A DNA stretch of 64,000 nt, taken from NCBI GenBank assembly GCA_022448525.1, contig JAKVCX010000006.1, positions 124,001 through 188,000 of the forward strand, written 5' to 3'. The stretch's first letter is position 1. Each line of letters begins with the position of its first letter. The notes under the pieces were generated by a model, which had not been told where the DNA came from, did not search any database, and saw nothing but the letters and a program-made list of their open reading frames with translations. The position numbers and the translations under genes were made by a program. Below are positions 25,484 to 34,266 of this stretch, one piece after another. Source of the DNA: Tenacibaculum sp. (GTDB lineage: Bacteria; Bacteroidota; Bacteroidia; Flavobacteriales; Flavobacteriaceae).

Positions 25484-26275
25484 CTATTGGTTTGATTTTA
25501 AAGAAGTAATAAAGTCAATTGTTTTCGTATTAAAAACAGTAGGTCGCTCTACATTAACAACATGTCCACATTTTTCAATGACATATAAACTAGAGTTTAA
25601 ATGATTTTTTACCACTCGTTTGATAGAAGGCAGAAATAAATGATCTTCTGCTCCCATGATGTATAAGGTTGGTGTTTTAATTTCTTTTGCTCGGAAAAAA
25701 CGTAATAAGGGATTTATTTCCGAAGTAAGTTTAAACCATTTTAAAAATTCTTTTTGGTATAACTTTTTAGCTTCGTTAATAAATAAAAGTCTAGATTTTT
25801 TATGGTTCTTTTTGGGCATTATTATAAAAGCAAATAGTTTATATAATAACATGTAAGGTACTATTGATTTAAAGACATTACCAAGCTTAATTAGTAATTG
25901 AGACCTGAAATTTAACTTTAAAATTGCTCCTCCTAAAACCATGCTTTTTACCAATTCAGGTTTTTGTTCTGTAAGATTTCGTATTAAAATTGAACCTAAA
26001 GAAATCCCTATAAAGTGAGATTTTTTAATCTTCACATGTTGTAATACTTCAATAATATCTTTAGTAACAACATCAAAGGTGTATTCATTTTTAAAAAGCT
26101 TACCTATAGATGGTTTACTTCTACCGTGACCTCTTAAATCTAAAATAAGCACATTAAAGTATTTTTTAAATTCTCGAACTTGCTTAAACCAAATGGTACT
26201 GCTTCCTCCAGCACCATGAATAAAAGTTACCCATTCTGAAGATGTTTTATGTACGTATGTGTTATGATATAACAA
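25484..26275 (-). CDS. Alpha/beta hydrolase
   Basis: 263 residues. HGAGGSS (20-26) forms the oxyanion region, LILDLRGHGRSKPS follows strand 4, and the nucleophile elbow GISLGS has S92. The acid is likely in GAEDHLFLPS and the catalytic His in EKCGHVVNVERP near the C-terminus. The substrate is unknown. Start is TTG at 26275; no in-frame ATG is nearby and MLYHNTYVHKT matches where the fold begins. Divergent from a second alpha/beta hydrolase about 50 bases away, and followed by brnQ. Confidence 0.85.
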   Translation of the reverse strand: MLYHNTYVHKTSSEWVTFIHGAGGSSTIWFKQVREFKKYFNVLILDLRGHGRSKPSIGKLFKNEYTFDVVTKDIIEVLQHVKIKKSHFIGISLGSILIRNLTEQKPELVKSMVLGGAILKLNFRSQLLIKLGNVFKSIVPYMLLYKLFAFIIMPKKNHKKSRLLFINEAKKLYQKEFLKWFKLTSEINPLLRFFRAKEIKTPTLYIMGAEDHLFLPSIKRVVKNHLNSSLYVIEKCGHVVNVERPTVFNTKTIDFITSLKSNQ

Positions 26276-26310
26276 CTCTTATTTTTTACGTTTTAAAGAT
26301 GAAAGATACA

Positions 26311-26318
26311 TATTTTTG
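26311..26318 (+). promoter_or_regulatory. -7 box of the plus-strand hydrolase, four bases before ATG
   Basis: TATTTTTG, then CGGC, then ATG at 26323. Predicts a leaderless mRNA. Confidence 0.55.
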
Positions 26319-26322
26319 CGGC

Positions 26323-27108
26323 ATGGAAAATTGGATGGTATATAAAAATACTAGAGTAGCTTACTATTGTTATGGAGAAGGAACTAAAACCTTAGTCTTG
26401 TTACATGGTTTTTTAGAGAATTCTTCAATGTGGAAATCTCTTGTGAATGAATTTTCAAATGAATTCAGAGTTATAAGCATTGATCTTCTTGGACATGGAA
26501 AGTCTGAATGTTTAGGTTATGTGCATACTATTGAAGAAATTGCAGAATCTGTAAAAGCAGTTTTAACAAAAGAACAAGAGAATAAAGCCATTTTCGTTGG
26601 TCATTCTATGGGAGGATACGTTGCTTTAGCATTGGCAGAAAAATATCCAAAAATCATAGAAAAGTTATGTTTGTTAAATTCTACTGCACAACCAGATTCT
26701 GAAGAACGAAAAATGATTCGTGACAGAGCCATTCAAATGGCAAAGACAAATTATAAGGCATTAGTTTCAATGTCTATTAGTAATTTATTTTCGTCAGAAA
26801 CTTCTAGTGAATTTACAGCTGAAATTGCTGAATGTAGAATAGAAGCTTTAAAAACATCTGTTCAAGGATATATTGCTTGTGCAGAAGGAATGAAACATCG
26901 TAAAAATAGAGAGCATGTTCTGAAATCAGAAGCATATGAAAGTTTACTTATTACAGGAAAGAAAGATCCCGTTTTAGTTTATGAAAATAGTGTTGCAGAA
27001 GCTAATAGAACTCAAACTCCTATAGTGGAATTATCAAATGGACATATGAGTCATATTGAAAACAAGAAAGAGTTATTAATTAGTTTAAGAGATTTCATTC
27101 ACTCTTAA
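26323..27108 (+). CDS. Alpha/beta hydrolase
   Basis: 261 residues from the ATG at 26323. LVLLHGFLENSSMW (oxyanion loop), SIDLLGHGKSE, nucleophile S95 in VGHSMGGYVAL, then TGKKDPVLVYE with the likely acid, and NGHMSHIENK with the catalytic His. The family is similar to 2-succinyl-cyclohexadiene/haloperoxidase-like small hydrolases; substrate not deducible. The frame is open upstream to 26242, but that start would precede the promoter box at 26311-26318. Divergent partner 25484-26275 is only a distant relative, not a recent duplicate. Confidence 0.85.
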   Translation: MENWMVYKNTRVAYYCYGEGTKTLVLLHGFLENSSMWKSLVNEFSNEFRVISIDLLGHGKSECLGYVHTIEEIAESVKAVLTKEQENKAIFVGHSMGGYVALALAEKYPKIIEKLCLLNSTAQPDSEERKMIRDRAIQMAKTNYKALVSMSISNLFSSETSSEFTAEIAECRIEALKTSVQGYIACAEGMKHRKNREHVLKSEAYESLLITGKKDPVLVYENSVAEANRTQTPIVELSNGHMSHIENKKELLISLRDFIHS

Positions 27109-27125
27109 TTTGATAAAAATTCATT

Positions 27126-27133
27126 TATATTTG
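27126..27133 (+). promoter_or_regulatory. Candidate -7 box for the first AraC regulator
   Basis: TATATTTG, 15 bases before the ATG at 27149. It fixes that ATG over the earlier in-frame start. Confidence 0.5.
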
Positions 27134-27148
27134 AATGAAGCTAAAAAA

Positions 27149-28273
27149 ATGAATGATTTAGATATAAGAGTTTTCACAGGAGTTCTCGCTACTTTTATCA
27201 CATTACTATTTGCCGTATTTGTTCTATCAGTAAAAGCTGAGAACAGATTGAGTAATCGCTTATTTGGTGCTTTTTTAATTATTAGCTCTATTGAGACAGC
27301 AGGTTTTTTTATCCATGATTTTGTTACCATGTCTCTTTCATTTTTCATGTTTAAAAACACAAGTTATTATTTACTTACACCTGTGTTTTATTTGTATGTA
27401 TGTTCGGTTTGTTATTCTGATTTTAAATTAGAGAAGAAACATCTTTGGCATTTGCTTCCTTTTATTATCGGGAATTTGGTAATGACTCCGAGGTTTTATT
27501 TAGGTACAAGAGAAGTTCAAGAAGGATTGTTAGCAAACTTAATTCATACAAGAGAGCTTATATTTATGCATATTTCAATGCACGTGCAATCGATATATTA
27601 CTATGTAATGAGTATCATAGTGTTGAGAAGAGCTAAAAATATCTTTTTTGAAAACCACTCAGATAATGTAGTGCAAACCTATAAATGGTTATATCAAATT
27701 GTGATTTTTTGGATTGCTATTTTTTCCATAGCGCTTGTCAAAAACATTTTTAAATATTCAGATGTACAGTCTACATATTTTACAAGTTCACAAGTAGTTT
27801 TGGTCTTTGCCATTTTACTCATTACTTGTTGGTATATTTTAAAGGCTTTAAACAATCCAGAATTATTTAAAGGAGTTGATTCTAAAACTAAACTAACTAA
27901 AGAACTGTTAGAAGAAAGCGAAGACAAAAATGAGAATCAGGAAATTATCGAGAATTTAAAGGTGTTCATGAAAGAGGAAAAACCGTTTTTGAATCCGTCT
28001 TTATCAATTCGTAATTTGGCCCATCAGATGAAGATCTCTCCAAGAGAACTTTCTATTGCCATTAATCATAATTTGAATCAACATTTTTTTGATTTCGTAA
28101 ATGAATATCGAATTGAAATGGCAATGAATTTATTAACGGATAAAAGTAAACCTAAACTTACCGTTTTAGAGATTTTATATGATGTAGGTTTTAATTCAAA
28201 ATCATCGTTCAACACGGCGTTTAAAAAACATACACAATTAACTCCAACCCAATTTAGAAAACAACATATTTAA
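27149..28273 (+). CDS. Membrane-anchored AraC-family regulator (paralogue 1)
   Basis: 374 residues from the ATG at 27149. Residues 1-235 contain about seven hydrophobic helices (for example TGVLATFITLLFAVFVLSV and VVLVFAILLITCWYILKAL). After a charged linker (about 245-275), the AraC DNA-binding domain (275-374) has LSIRNLAHQMKISPRELSIAIN (HTH1) and VLEILYDVGFNSKSSFNTAF (HTH2), ending LTPTQFRK. The layout is that of flavobacterial 7TM-type AraC regulators, thought to sense a ligand through the membrane part. It is followed 15 bases later by a clear paralogue of the same architecture. Confidence 0.88.
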   Translation: MNDLDIRVFTGVLATFITLLFAVFVLSVKAENRLSNRLFGAFLIISSIETAGFFIHDFVTMSLSFFMFKNTSYYLLTPVFYLYVCSVCYSDFKLEKKHLWHLLPFIIGNLVMTPRFYLGTREVQEGLLANLIHTRELIFMHISMHVQSIYYYVMSIIVLRRAKNIFFENHSDNVVQTYKWLYQIVIFWIAIFSIALVKNIFKYSDVQSTYFTSSQVVLVFAILLITCWYILKALNNPELFKGVDSKTKLTKELLEESEDKNENQEIIENLKVFMKEEKPFLNPSLSIRNLAHQMKISPRELSIAINHNLNQHFFDFVNEYRIEMAMNLLTDKSKPKLTVLEILYDVGFNSKSSFNTAFKKHTQLTPTQFRKQHI

Positions 28274-28288
28274 GCGTAAAATTGCAAA

Positions 28289-29416
28289 ATGGATAATTCA
28301 GTTATAATTGGAATTTTAGGATTTATTTTTTCCTTGTTGCTACTTGTTTTCTCTGCGTTTTTACTAACGGTAAAAACAAATAATAAGATTGGAAACATTT
28401 TATTAGCTTCTTTATTAATTGTCACAGCAATAGACTGCACAGCATTTTTTAGTTATTATGTAGTTGATGTGAATCTAACATTAGATATATTGAGGATAAA
28501 ACTTTCCGGATTGAAGGAACCACTTTTATTCTTGTATGTGTTATCCGTGATTTATTCAAATTTTAAGTTGAAAAAGATCCATTTAGTTCATCTTATTCCG
28601 TTTCTTATCAATACACTGATATTATTTCCAAATTTCTTTTTAGTTGATAGTGAAGCAAAGACTGAGTTTTATAATGATTTCATGGGGAATCCAGAAATTA
28701 TTTTTTCAAACTATTTCGGAAGGTTACTAACTGTAACATATTTTGGAGCGAGCATTTATTATGTTTTACGTTATAGAAAGCTACTTCTTGAAAATCATAC
28801 TAACGAGAAGGATTTTAAAAACTATAAATGGTTAAAACAATATTTGATATTAACTTTTATCGCAATCTTAATTACGCTTACTAAAGGATTTATTAGAGAT
28901 AGTGGTAGGTTTTCGGTTGAAGTTGTAGAAGTTTGGAGAATTGTATTACTCCTATATGGAATGTTCTTTGTGTTTTGGTTAATCTTTAAAGCTTTAAATA
29001 CGCCAAAATTATTCAGAGGTTTTGATGTGAGTTTAAAAACATCAAAAGAAATGGATAAAGTAGATTTAGATGAGAATCATAACGAAAGAATTTCCGATTT
29101 AAAAAAATACATGGAAGAACATGAACCTTATTTGAATCCATCGCTTACCATTAGAAATTTAGCAGATCAATTGAAAGTACCGATGAGAGATTTATCTGTT
29201 TTAATTAATCAAGAATTAAAGCTTCATTTCTTCGATTTTATAAATGAATATAGAATAGAAAAAGCAAAAAATATACTGTCAAATCCATCAAAAACTAAAG
29301 TAACCGTCTTGGAAATTTTGTACGAAGTTGGATTTAATTCAAAATCTTCATTTAATACAGCGTTTAAAAAACATACTGGAAAAACACCTACACAATTCAG
29401 AAAATCAGTTGTTTAA
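28289..29416 (+). CDS. Membrane-anchored AraC-family regulator (paralogue 2)
   Basis: 375 residues, same design as its upstream neighbour: about seven N-terminal helices (IIGILGFIFSLLLLVFSAFL, then VYVLSVIYSNFKLKKIHLVHLIPF), a linker, and an AraC domain with LTIRNLADQLKVPMRDLSVLIN and VLEILYEVGFNSKSSFNTAFKKH. The DNA-binding halves are nearly alignable without gaps while the membrane halves have diverged, indicating tandem duplication followed by sensor divergence. Likely co-transcribed with paralogue 1; a TonB-family receptor gene follows. A shared target or heterodimer is possible but unproven. Confidence 0.88.
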   Translation: MDNSVIIGILGFIFSLLLLVFSAFLLTVKTNNKIGNILLASLLIVTAIDCTAFFSYYVVDVNLTLDILRIKLSGLKEPLLFLYVLSVIYSNFKLKKIHLVHLIPFLINTLILFPNFFLVDSEAKTEFYNDFMGNPEIIFSNYFGRLLTVTYFGASIYYVLRYRKLLLENHTNEKDFKNYKWLKQYLILTFIAILITLTKGFIRDSGRFSVEVVEVWRIVLLLYGMFFVFWLIFKALNTPKLFRGFDVSLKTSKEMDKVDLDENHNERISDLKKYMEEHEPYLNPSLTIRNLADQLKVPMRDLSVLINQELKLHFFDFINEYRIEKAKNILSNPSKTKVTVLEILYEVGFNSKSSFNTAFKKHTGKTPTQFRKSVV

Positions 29417-29442
29417 CGTAAAGTCGAACGTTCAAAAAAAAT

Positions 29443-29479
29443 AGTCGAACCAATTTCTTGAGAAGAAAAAGGTTCGACT
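29443..29479. repeat. Long imperfect hairpin with AGTCGAAC repeats
   Basis: AGTCGAACC (29443-29451) pairs with GGTTCGACT (29471-29479), and TTTCTT with AAGAAA around a GAG loop. A further direct copy of AGTCGAAC lies at 29422-29429. No T-run follows on the plus strand, so it is not a standard terminator; possible operator for an AraC regulator. Confidence 0.55.
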
Positions 29480-29494
29480 TTGTGTTTTCGGTCG

Positions 29495-29524
29495 CACAAA
29501 ATGTGAGCAAGCAGCACTTTTGTG
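29495..29524. repeat. Second inverted repeat upstream of the TonB-family receptor
   Basis: CACAAAA (29495-29501) and TTTTGTG (29518-29524), 16-base gap, 25 bases before the receptor ATG. Could be a regulatory site or a hairpin over the leader. Confidence 0.4.
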
Positions 29525-29548
29525 TCATCAAAACAAAAACACAGAAAC

Positions 29549-31918
29549 ATGAAACGTTTAACATTAGTAACATTTTTATTTTTTTCATTCTTATCCTTTG
29601 GTCAAACTATAAAAGGAAAAGTAACAGATGCAGTTGGAGATATTGGTTTTGCAGATATCGTAATTCGAGATAATTCAAACACCATTATTACAGGAACAAG
29701 TTCAGATGACAATGGGAACTTTGAAATTAAAGTAGCGAAAGGAACTTATAAAATTGTGGTATCCTTTTTAGGATATACAGATTGGGAGAAACAAATAGAA
29801 GTTGATAAGAATTTAGATTTAGGAATCATAAAGCTTGAAGAAGATAGTCAAAGTTTGGAAGAGGTAGTCGTTCAATCGAAAAGAAGGGTAATTCAGCAAA
29901 AAGTAGATCGATTAGTATTTGACGTTGAAAAGAGTGTAGTATCAGAAGTTGGAAATGGAGCAGATATTTTAAAACTAGCTCCAAGAGTTCAAGTTCAAAA
30001 TGGAGCAATTGAAATTTTAGGAAAAGGAGCTTCTAGAGTTTTAATTAACGGAAGATTATCGCCAATGGAAGGAGAAGAATTAGTTTCTTTTTTAGAAAGT
30101 TTAAATGGGAACGATATTAAAAGTATTGAAGTTATTACCAATCCACCTGCAAAATATGAAGCAGCAGGAGGAGGTTTAATCAACATCATTTTAAAGAAAG
30201 CGAAATTAAACTCTTGGCACAATACATCTAGTTTAGTTTACAATCAAAACAAGTTCAGCTTTGCTACCTTGAGAAACAATTTTAGTTATAATAAAAATAA
30301 ATTTTCTTTAGTGTCAAGTTTAAGTGCAACGAAAGGAAATTTAAATAACATTGAAGATTTAAAAATTAACTATCCGAATAGTTTTTGGGATATCGATATC
30401 GAATATAAAGATAGAAGAGATAGTTATTCTGGTAGACTTCAAATGGATTATAAAATTTCGGATAATGTAAACATTGGAGCTCAGTATTTAGGAAACTTAA
30501 ATCAGCCAGGAGGATTCAGTTCTGTTGTTTCAAATGTATTTGACCTTTCGGGGAATTTAGATAGAGTTATCAAGAACACAGGAGAAAATACAGTAAATAC
30601 AAGAAATCATAATGTGAATTTTTACGCAGAAACAAAACTAGATACACTTGGTAGATCAATTTCTTTTAACGCCGATTATTTTACCTATAAGTCAGATAAT
30701 GATAGAGATTTTATAACAGAAGCTTTTGATAATTCTGGAAATTCAATGGGAATTACTTCAGGAGGTTTAAATATGACTGATCAGAAAATTGAAAATTTTA
30801 GCTCTAAAATAGATGTGAATTATCCAATAGATAAGGTTCAGTTGTCATTCGGTGCAAAAACTAGTAACACGAAAATAAATAGTGGAGTACAGTTTTTTAA
30901 TACTCTTTCAGGGTCTCCTGTTTTAGATACAACCAATTCTAATGACTTTATGTACGAAGAAAATAACATTGCTGGTTATGTATCAAGTAACTTCAATATT
31001 TCTGAAAAAACAAAGGTTCAATTAGGAGTTAGAGTTGAAAATACAAATACGTTAGGTGTTAGTGTACAAACAAATGAAAGCAATAGAAATAACTTTACTC
31101 AGGTGTTTCCAACAGCTTATATTTCGTATAAGAAAAACGATAATAACACCTTTAACTTCTCTTATGGTAGAAGAATTGAAAGACCTCGTTTTTCTGATTT
31201 AAATCCATTTAAAATTTTTATAAACGATAATAGTTTTAGTGAAGGAAATCCGTTTTTAAATCCTTCTTTTATGGATAGTTTTGAGTTCACTCATTCTTAC
31301 AAAAGAAAATTGAATTCTAGTGTTTTCTTAAATGTAACCACAAATGGTTTTGGAGTAATTTTTACATCAGATCCTGTTGAGGAAACTCAAATTGTGACTA
31401 GAGATAATTACATCACTCAATACAATTATGGAATCTCAGAAAACTATAGTACAAGTCCTTTTTCTTGGTGGGAAAGTCAGAATAGTTTTAATGTAATCGG
31501 ATATTATTCAAAATTTGAGAAGAATATTGGGGCAGCTCCAAGAAATGGGTTACAATTAAGAGTAGCAACAAATAACACCTTTAGTGTTGGAGAGAAATCA
31601 AAATTAATTGTGAATTCTTGGTATAGTTCACCTTTTAATGGAGGATTATATAGCCTTGGAGGAATGTATAATTTCTCTATTGGATATCAACAAAGCTTTA
31701 AAAACAACTTTAAATTATCAGTTTTTGCTAATGATGTTTTTAATACAAGTGCGGTAAACAATTTAGAGTCTGTAGTTGATGGAGTAAGACAAGTTTATGG
31801 TCAAAATTATAGTACAAGAAATCTAGTTTTATCATTATCATATAGTTTCGGAAACAATAAGATCAAAGTAAATGAAAGAAACTTTGGAAACGATGAAGAA
31901 CGAGGTAGAAGTAACTAA
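29549..31918 (+). CDS. TonB-dependent-receptor-like outer-membrane protein (carboxypeptidase-regulatory N-domain)
   Basis: 789 residues from the ATG at 29549. Signal peptide MKRLTLVTFLFFSFLSFGQ; CarboxypepD-regulatory-like domain about 20-105 (IKGKVTDAVGDIGFADIVI, then FEIKVAKGTYKIVVSFLGY); plug-like domain about 115-215 (EEVVVQSKRRVIQQKVDRL, GADILKLAPRVQVQ, VLINGRLSP, IEVITNPPAKYEAAGGGLINI); then a barrel ending SYSFGNNK and a hydrophilic Arg/Asn/Glu tail (KVNERNFGNDEERGRSN). It matches the Bacteroidota outer-membrane beta-barrel family with plug (OMP_b-brl type), not SusC; no SusD follows. The in-frame start 27 bases earlier is disregarded because the signal peptide begins at this Met. Cargo unknown. 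Confidence 0.85.
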   Translation: MKRLTLVTFLFFSFLSFGQTIKGKVTDAVGDIGFADIVIRDNSNTIITGTSSDDNGNFEIKVAKGTYKIVVSFLGYTDWEKQIEVDKNLDLGIIKLEEDSQSLEEVVVQSKRRVIQQKVDRLVFDVEKSVVSEVGNGADILKLAPRVQVQNGAIEILGKGASRVLINGRLSPMEGEELVSFLESLNGNDIKSIEVITNPPAKYEAAGGGLINIILKKAKLNSWHNTSSLVYNQNKFSFATLRNNFSYNKNKFSLVSSLSATKGNLNNIEDLKINYPNSFWDIDIEYKDRRDSYSGRLQMDYKISDNVNIGAQYLGNLNQPGGFSSVVSNVFDLSGNLDRVIKNTGENTVNTRNHNVNFYAETKLDTLGRSISFNADYFTYKSDNDRDFITEAFDNSGNSMGITSGGLNMTDQKIENFSSKIDVNYPIDKVQLSFGAKTSNTKINSGVQFFNTLSGSPVLDTTNSNDFMYEENNIAGYVSSNFNISEKTKVQLGVRVENTNTLGVSVQTNESNRNNFTQVFPTAYISYKKNDNNTFNFSYGRRIERPRFSDLNPFKIFINDNSFSEGNPFLNPSFMDSFEFTHSYKRKLNSSVFLNVTTNGFGVIFTSDPVEETQIVTRDNYITQYNYGISENYSTSPFSWWESQNSFNVIGYYSKFEKNIGAAPRNGLQLRVATNNTFSVGEKSKLIVNSWYSSPFNGGLYSLGGMYNFSIGYQQSFKNNFKLSVFANDVFNTSAVNNLESVVDGVRQVYGQNYSTRNLVLSLSYSFGNNKIKVNERNFGNDEERGRSN

Positions 31919-31965
31919 AACAGTTTTTGTTTTGAGAAAATGCTATGTTTAGTAAGAAAATGAAA

Positions 31966-31997
31966 CTAAGATTCCTGCATCCGCAGGAATCTTTTTA
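31966..31997. terminator. Bidirectional terminator between convergent genes
   Basis: 11-bp stem AAGATTCCTGC/GCAGGAATCTT (31968-31978, 31983-31993), ATCC loop, T-run after it. Confidence 0.85.
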
Positions 31998-32798
31998 AAA
32001 ATTAACTTCAACGCCTAACACAAGACCAGAAATTACTTCGCTTCCAAGTTTATAGTTGTGATATCCTGTATAAAATGCGGTTTGTTTTAAGTGATATTTT
32101 ACTTGAGATTTAAAAACATTAACCGTATTATCATTAATAAAACTTTGTTTCCATCCTAAATGAAAACTTATTGGCTTAACAGGGTAAATATCAGCTCCAA
32201 AATTATAAGATACTCCCCAAGAGTCAACTTCATTACCTACATAAGTTGCTCCAATTCCCCACCACATGGATAATGAACTTTCTCTAATTCTATAATAATT
32301 AGCATTTATTGAAGTAATACTTAAAGATTCGTCTGTAAACAAACCTTTTTCATTAAAAGTTAAATAATCTAATTCTAAACCTACTAGAGGAACCGGTTTT
32401 AAAACGGCATTAAACTCCACACCACTTACTCTGTTCACAAAGTAATTTGCATTCAATTTAATATTTGTTCTTTTGTTTTTATCATTTAATACTCTGGTAT
32501 ATTCTCCCGATTTTCCATCAAAATATGGATAAGGGGTAAATTCCGTATATAAACCTTCACCAATAATTACCCCTAAGCTTAAGGATCCAAAAAAATCTAT
32601 AAATATTGATTGAAAAATTGATTCAAAAATAGTTGCTGCAAAATTATCATCATCATCGTCATCATCATCATCATTAGAACTTGAAGTAATAGTAGAATTA
32701 TTAGATGATTTACTTAAGCTATCTTTAGCGTTGCTTAATGTATTTTGAGCACCCAAAAAACAAGGGATGAATAGCAATAGTAGTAGTTTTTTTTTCAT
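31995..32798 (-). CDS. Exported beta-rich protein with polyaspartate tract
   Basis: 267 residues; signal peptide MKKKLLLLLFIPCFLGAQ. Residues about 19-40 are Ser/Asn/Thr rich, followed by nine consecutive Asp encoded by a GAT/GAC repeat, then a hydrophobic stretch ATIFESIFQSIFIDFFGSLSLGV. The rest (about 85-267) alternates like a small beta-barrel (NIKLNANYFVNRVSGVEFN, YYRIRESSLSMWWGIGATYVG, LGVEVNF terminal Phe). Probably an outer-membrane protein of unknown role. The Asp run might bind divalent cations. Confidence 0.6.
   Translation of the reverse strand: MKKKLLLLLFIPCFLGAQNTLSNAKDSLSKSSNNSTITSSSNDDDDDDDDDNFAATIFESIFQSIFIDFFGSLSLGVIIGEGLYTEFTPYPYFDGKSGEYTRVLNDKNKRTNIKLNANYFVNRVSGVEFNAVLKPVPLVGLELDYLTFNEKGLFTDESLSITSINANYYRIRESSLSMWWGIGATYVGNEVDSWGVSYNFGADIYPVKPISFHLGWKQSFINDNTVNVFKSQVKYHLKQTAFYTGYHNYKLGSEVISGLVLGVEVNF
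32646..32672 (-). repeat. Trinucleotide repeat encoding nine Asp
   Basis: Nine in-frame codons: four GAT, one GAC, four GAT on the minus strand, a 27-bp microsatellite inside an outer-membrane protein gene. It can change length without frameshift. Confidence 0.7.
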
Positions 32799-32962
32799 AG
32801 TAAATAATTTTCTCAGAGAAATATCAACTTTTGTACCATTAATGAGTTTGATCTTAAGAAAGGTGTTAAAGTGAAGTTAATTGATTTTTTGGGACGTTAA
32901 ATAAAAAACGGTGGTATGCTTTTTGTTTAAATCAAATCCGTTAATGAAAAACTACATGACTT

Positions 32963-33523
32963 ATGAAAAAACAAACATTACTAGTTGTCTTATTATTTGC
33001 AAGCTTATTTAATTTGAATGCACAAACTGATTCAGAAAAACAACCTTCTGTAGAGAGAAATATATTTGGAGTTCAAACAGGATTATTCGGAGCTTGGATT
33101 TATAACGAAACAAAAATTACAAATCAACTTGCGTTGCGTTCTGAATTGGGAATGGATTTAGCTTTGTTTGGCGGAACTTTTTATCCAAAAACAGGAATAA
33201 TTTTTTATCCCACAGTTACCGCGGAGCCTAGGTTTTATTATAATTTAAATAGAAGAAACAAACTTGGAAAGAAAACAGTATATAATTCAGCTAATTACTT
33301 TAGTTTAAAAACTACTTATGGATCTGATGCTTTTGCGATTTCGAATTATGATGTAGTTATCAATAATCACATAAGAGTGGTTCCAAAGTATGGTTTGCGT
33401 AGAAGTTTCGGAAAGAATTTTGAAATGGAATTTTCTGCAGGAATTGGATATGCATATGATTTTGACCTAAAATTATCTGATGCTATCCTTGATTTAGGTT
33501 TTAGAATAGGATACAGATTTTAA
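32963..33523 (+). CDS. Outer-membrane beta-barrel protein
   Basis: 186 residues. Signal peptide MKKQTLLVVLLFASLFNLNAQ. The mature chain has alternating strands: NIFGVQTGLFGAWIYNETKI, LALRSELGMDLALFGG, VTAEPRFYYNLNRRNKLGK, YFSLKTTYGSDAFAISN, and VVPKYGLRRSFGKNFEMEFSAG, ending FRIGYRF with terminal Phe. Small porin-like/OmpX-size barrel of unknown function, a general Bacteroidota type. Monocistronic; followed by a strong terminator before upp. Confidence 0.7.
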   Translation: MKKQTLLVVLLFASLFNLNAQTDSEKQPSVERNIFGVQTGLFGAWIYNETKITNQLALRSELGMDLALFGGTFYPKTGIIFYPTVTAEPRFYYNLNRRNKLGKKTVYNSANYFSLKTTYGSDAFAISNYDVVINNHIRVVPKYGLRRSFGKNFEMEFSAGIGYAYDFDLKLSDAILDLGFRIGYRF

Positions 33524-33545
33524 TAAAGTTGAGAAAATAGTGTAG

Positions 33546-33583
33546 AAAGAATGCTTTACTTATCGTGTAAAGCATTCTTTTTG
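33546..33583 (+). terminator. Intrinsic terminator before upp
   Basis: 12-bp perfect stem AGAATGCTTTAC/GTAAAGCATTCT (33548-33559, 33567-33578) and T-run. Confidence 0.9.
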
Positions 33584-33606
33584 TATATTGAGAGCACACT
33601 CGAAAA

Positions 33607-34260
33607 ATGAAAATATACCACTTAGCACGTCAACGTTCAATTTTAAATAAATTTTTACTAGAAATCAGAGATAAAAACATACAAAAAGACAGTATGAGAT
33701 TTCGAAGAAATATTGAACGAATAGGAGAAATTTTAGGTTATGAAATCAGTAAAAAACTTAATTATACCGAAAAACAAATTATAACTCCTCTTGGTGCCAA
33801 ACCAATGGATGTGCTTTCTGAAGAAGTAGTTTTGTGTTCAATTCTTCGTGCTGGATTGCCTTTACATAATGGATTACTGAATTATTTCGATGATTCTGAA
33901 AATGCCTTTATTTCTGCTTACAGACATCATCCAAATAATGACGAACATTTTGAAATTGTAGTTGAGTATTTCGCTTCACCTCCAATAGATGGAAAAACGT
34001 TACTATTAATTGACCCAATGTTAGCTACGGGAAGATCGTTAGTTTCAGTTTATGAGGCATTACAGAAATATGGTAACCCAAAAGAAATTCATATCGTTTC
34101 TGTTATTGGGTCTTTAGACGGAATTGATTTTATCAAAAGTCATTTTCCAGTAAGTACTTCACTATGGATTGCAGACATTGATAATAAACTAGACAATAAA
34201 GGGTATATTTTGCCTGGTTTAGGCGATGCTGGTGATTTAGCGTTTGGAGAAAAAATGTAG
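33607..34260 (+). CDS. upp: Uracil phosphoribosyltransferase
   Basis: 217 residues. Salvage enzyme making UMP from uracil and PRPP. Conserved LCSILRAGLPLHNGLL (substrate loop), the PRPP-binding DPMLATGRS near residue 139 (usual form DPMLATGGS; here GRS), and the uracil-specific C-terminus YILPGLGDAGDLAFG. Length slightly longer than the E. coli enzyme, as common in Bacteroidota. Six bases separate its stop from the convergent membrane-protein gene. Confidence 0.94.
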   Translation: MKIYHLARQRSILNKFLLEIRDKNIQKDSMRFRRNIERIGEILGYEISKKLNYTEKQIITPLGAKPMDVLSEEVVLCSILRAGLPLHNGLLNYFDDSENAFISAYRHHPNNDEHFEIVVEYFASPPIDGKTLLLIDPMLATGRSLVSVYEALQKYGNPKEIHIVSVIGSLDGIDFIKSHFPVSTSLWIADIDNKLDNKGYILPGLGDAGDLAFGEKM

Positions 34261-34266
34261 TTGATA

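Noticed and set aside
27110..27148. Upstream in-frame start for the first AraC regulator.
   Set aside because: Precedes the TATATTTG box at 27126-27133, so it would not be in the transcript.
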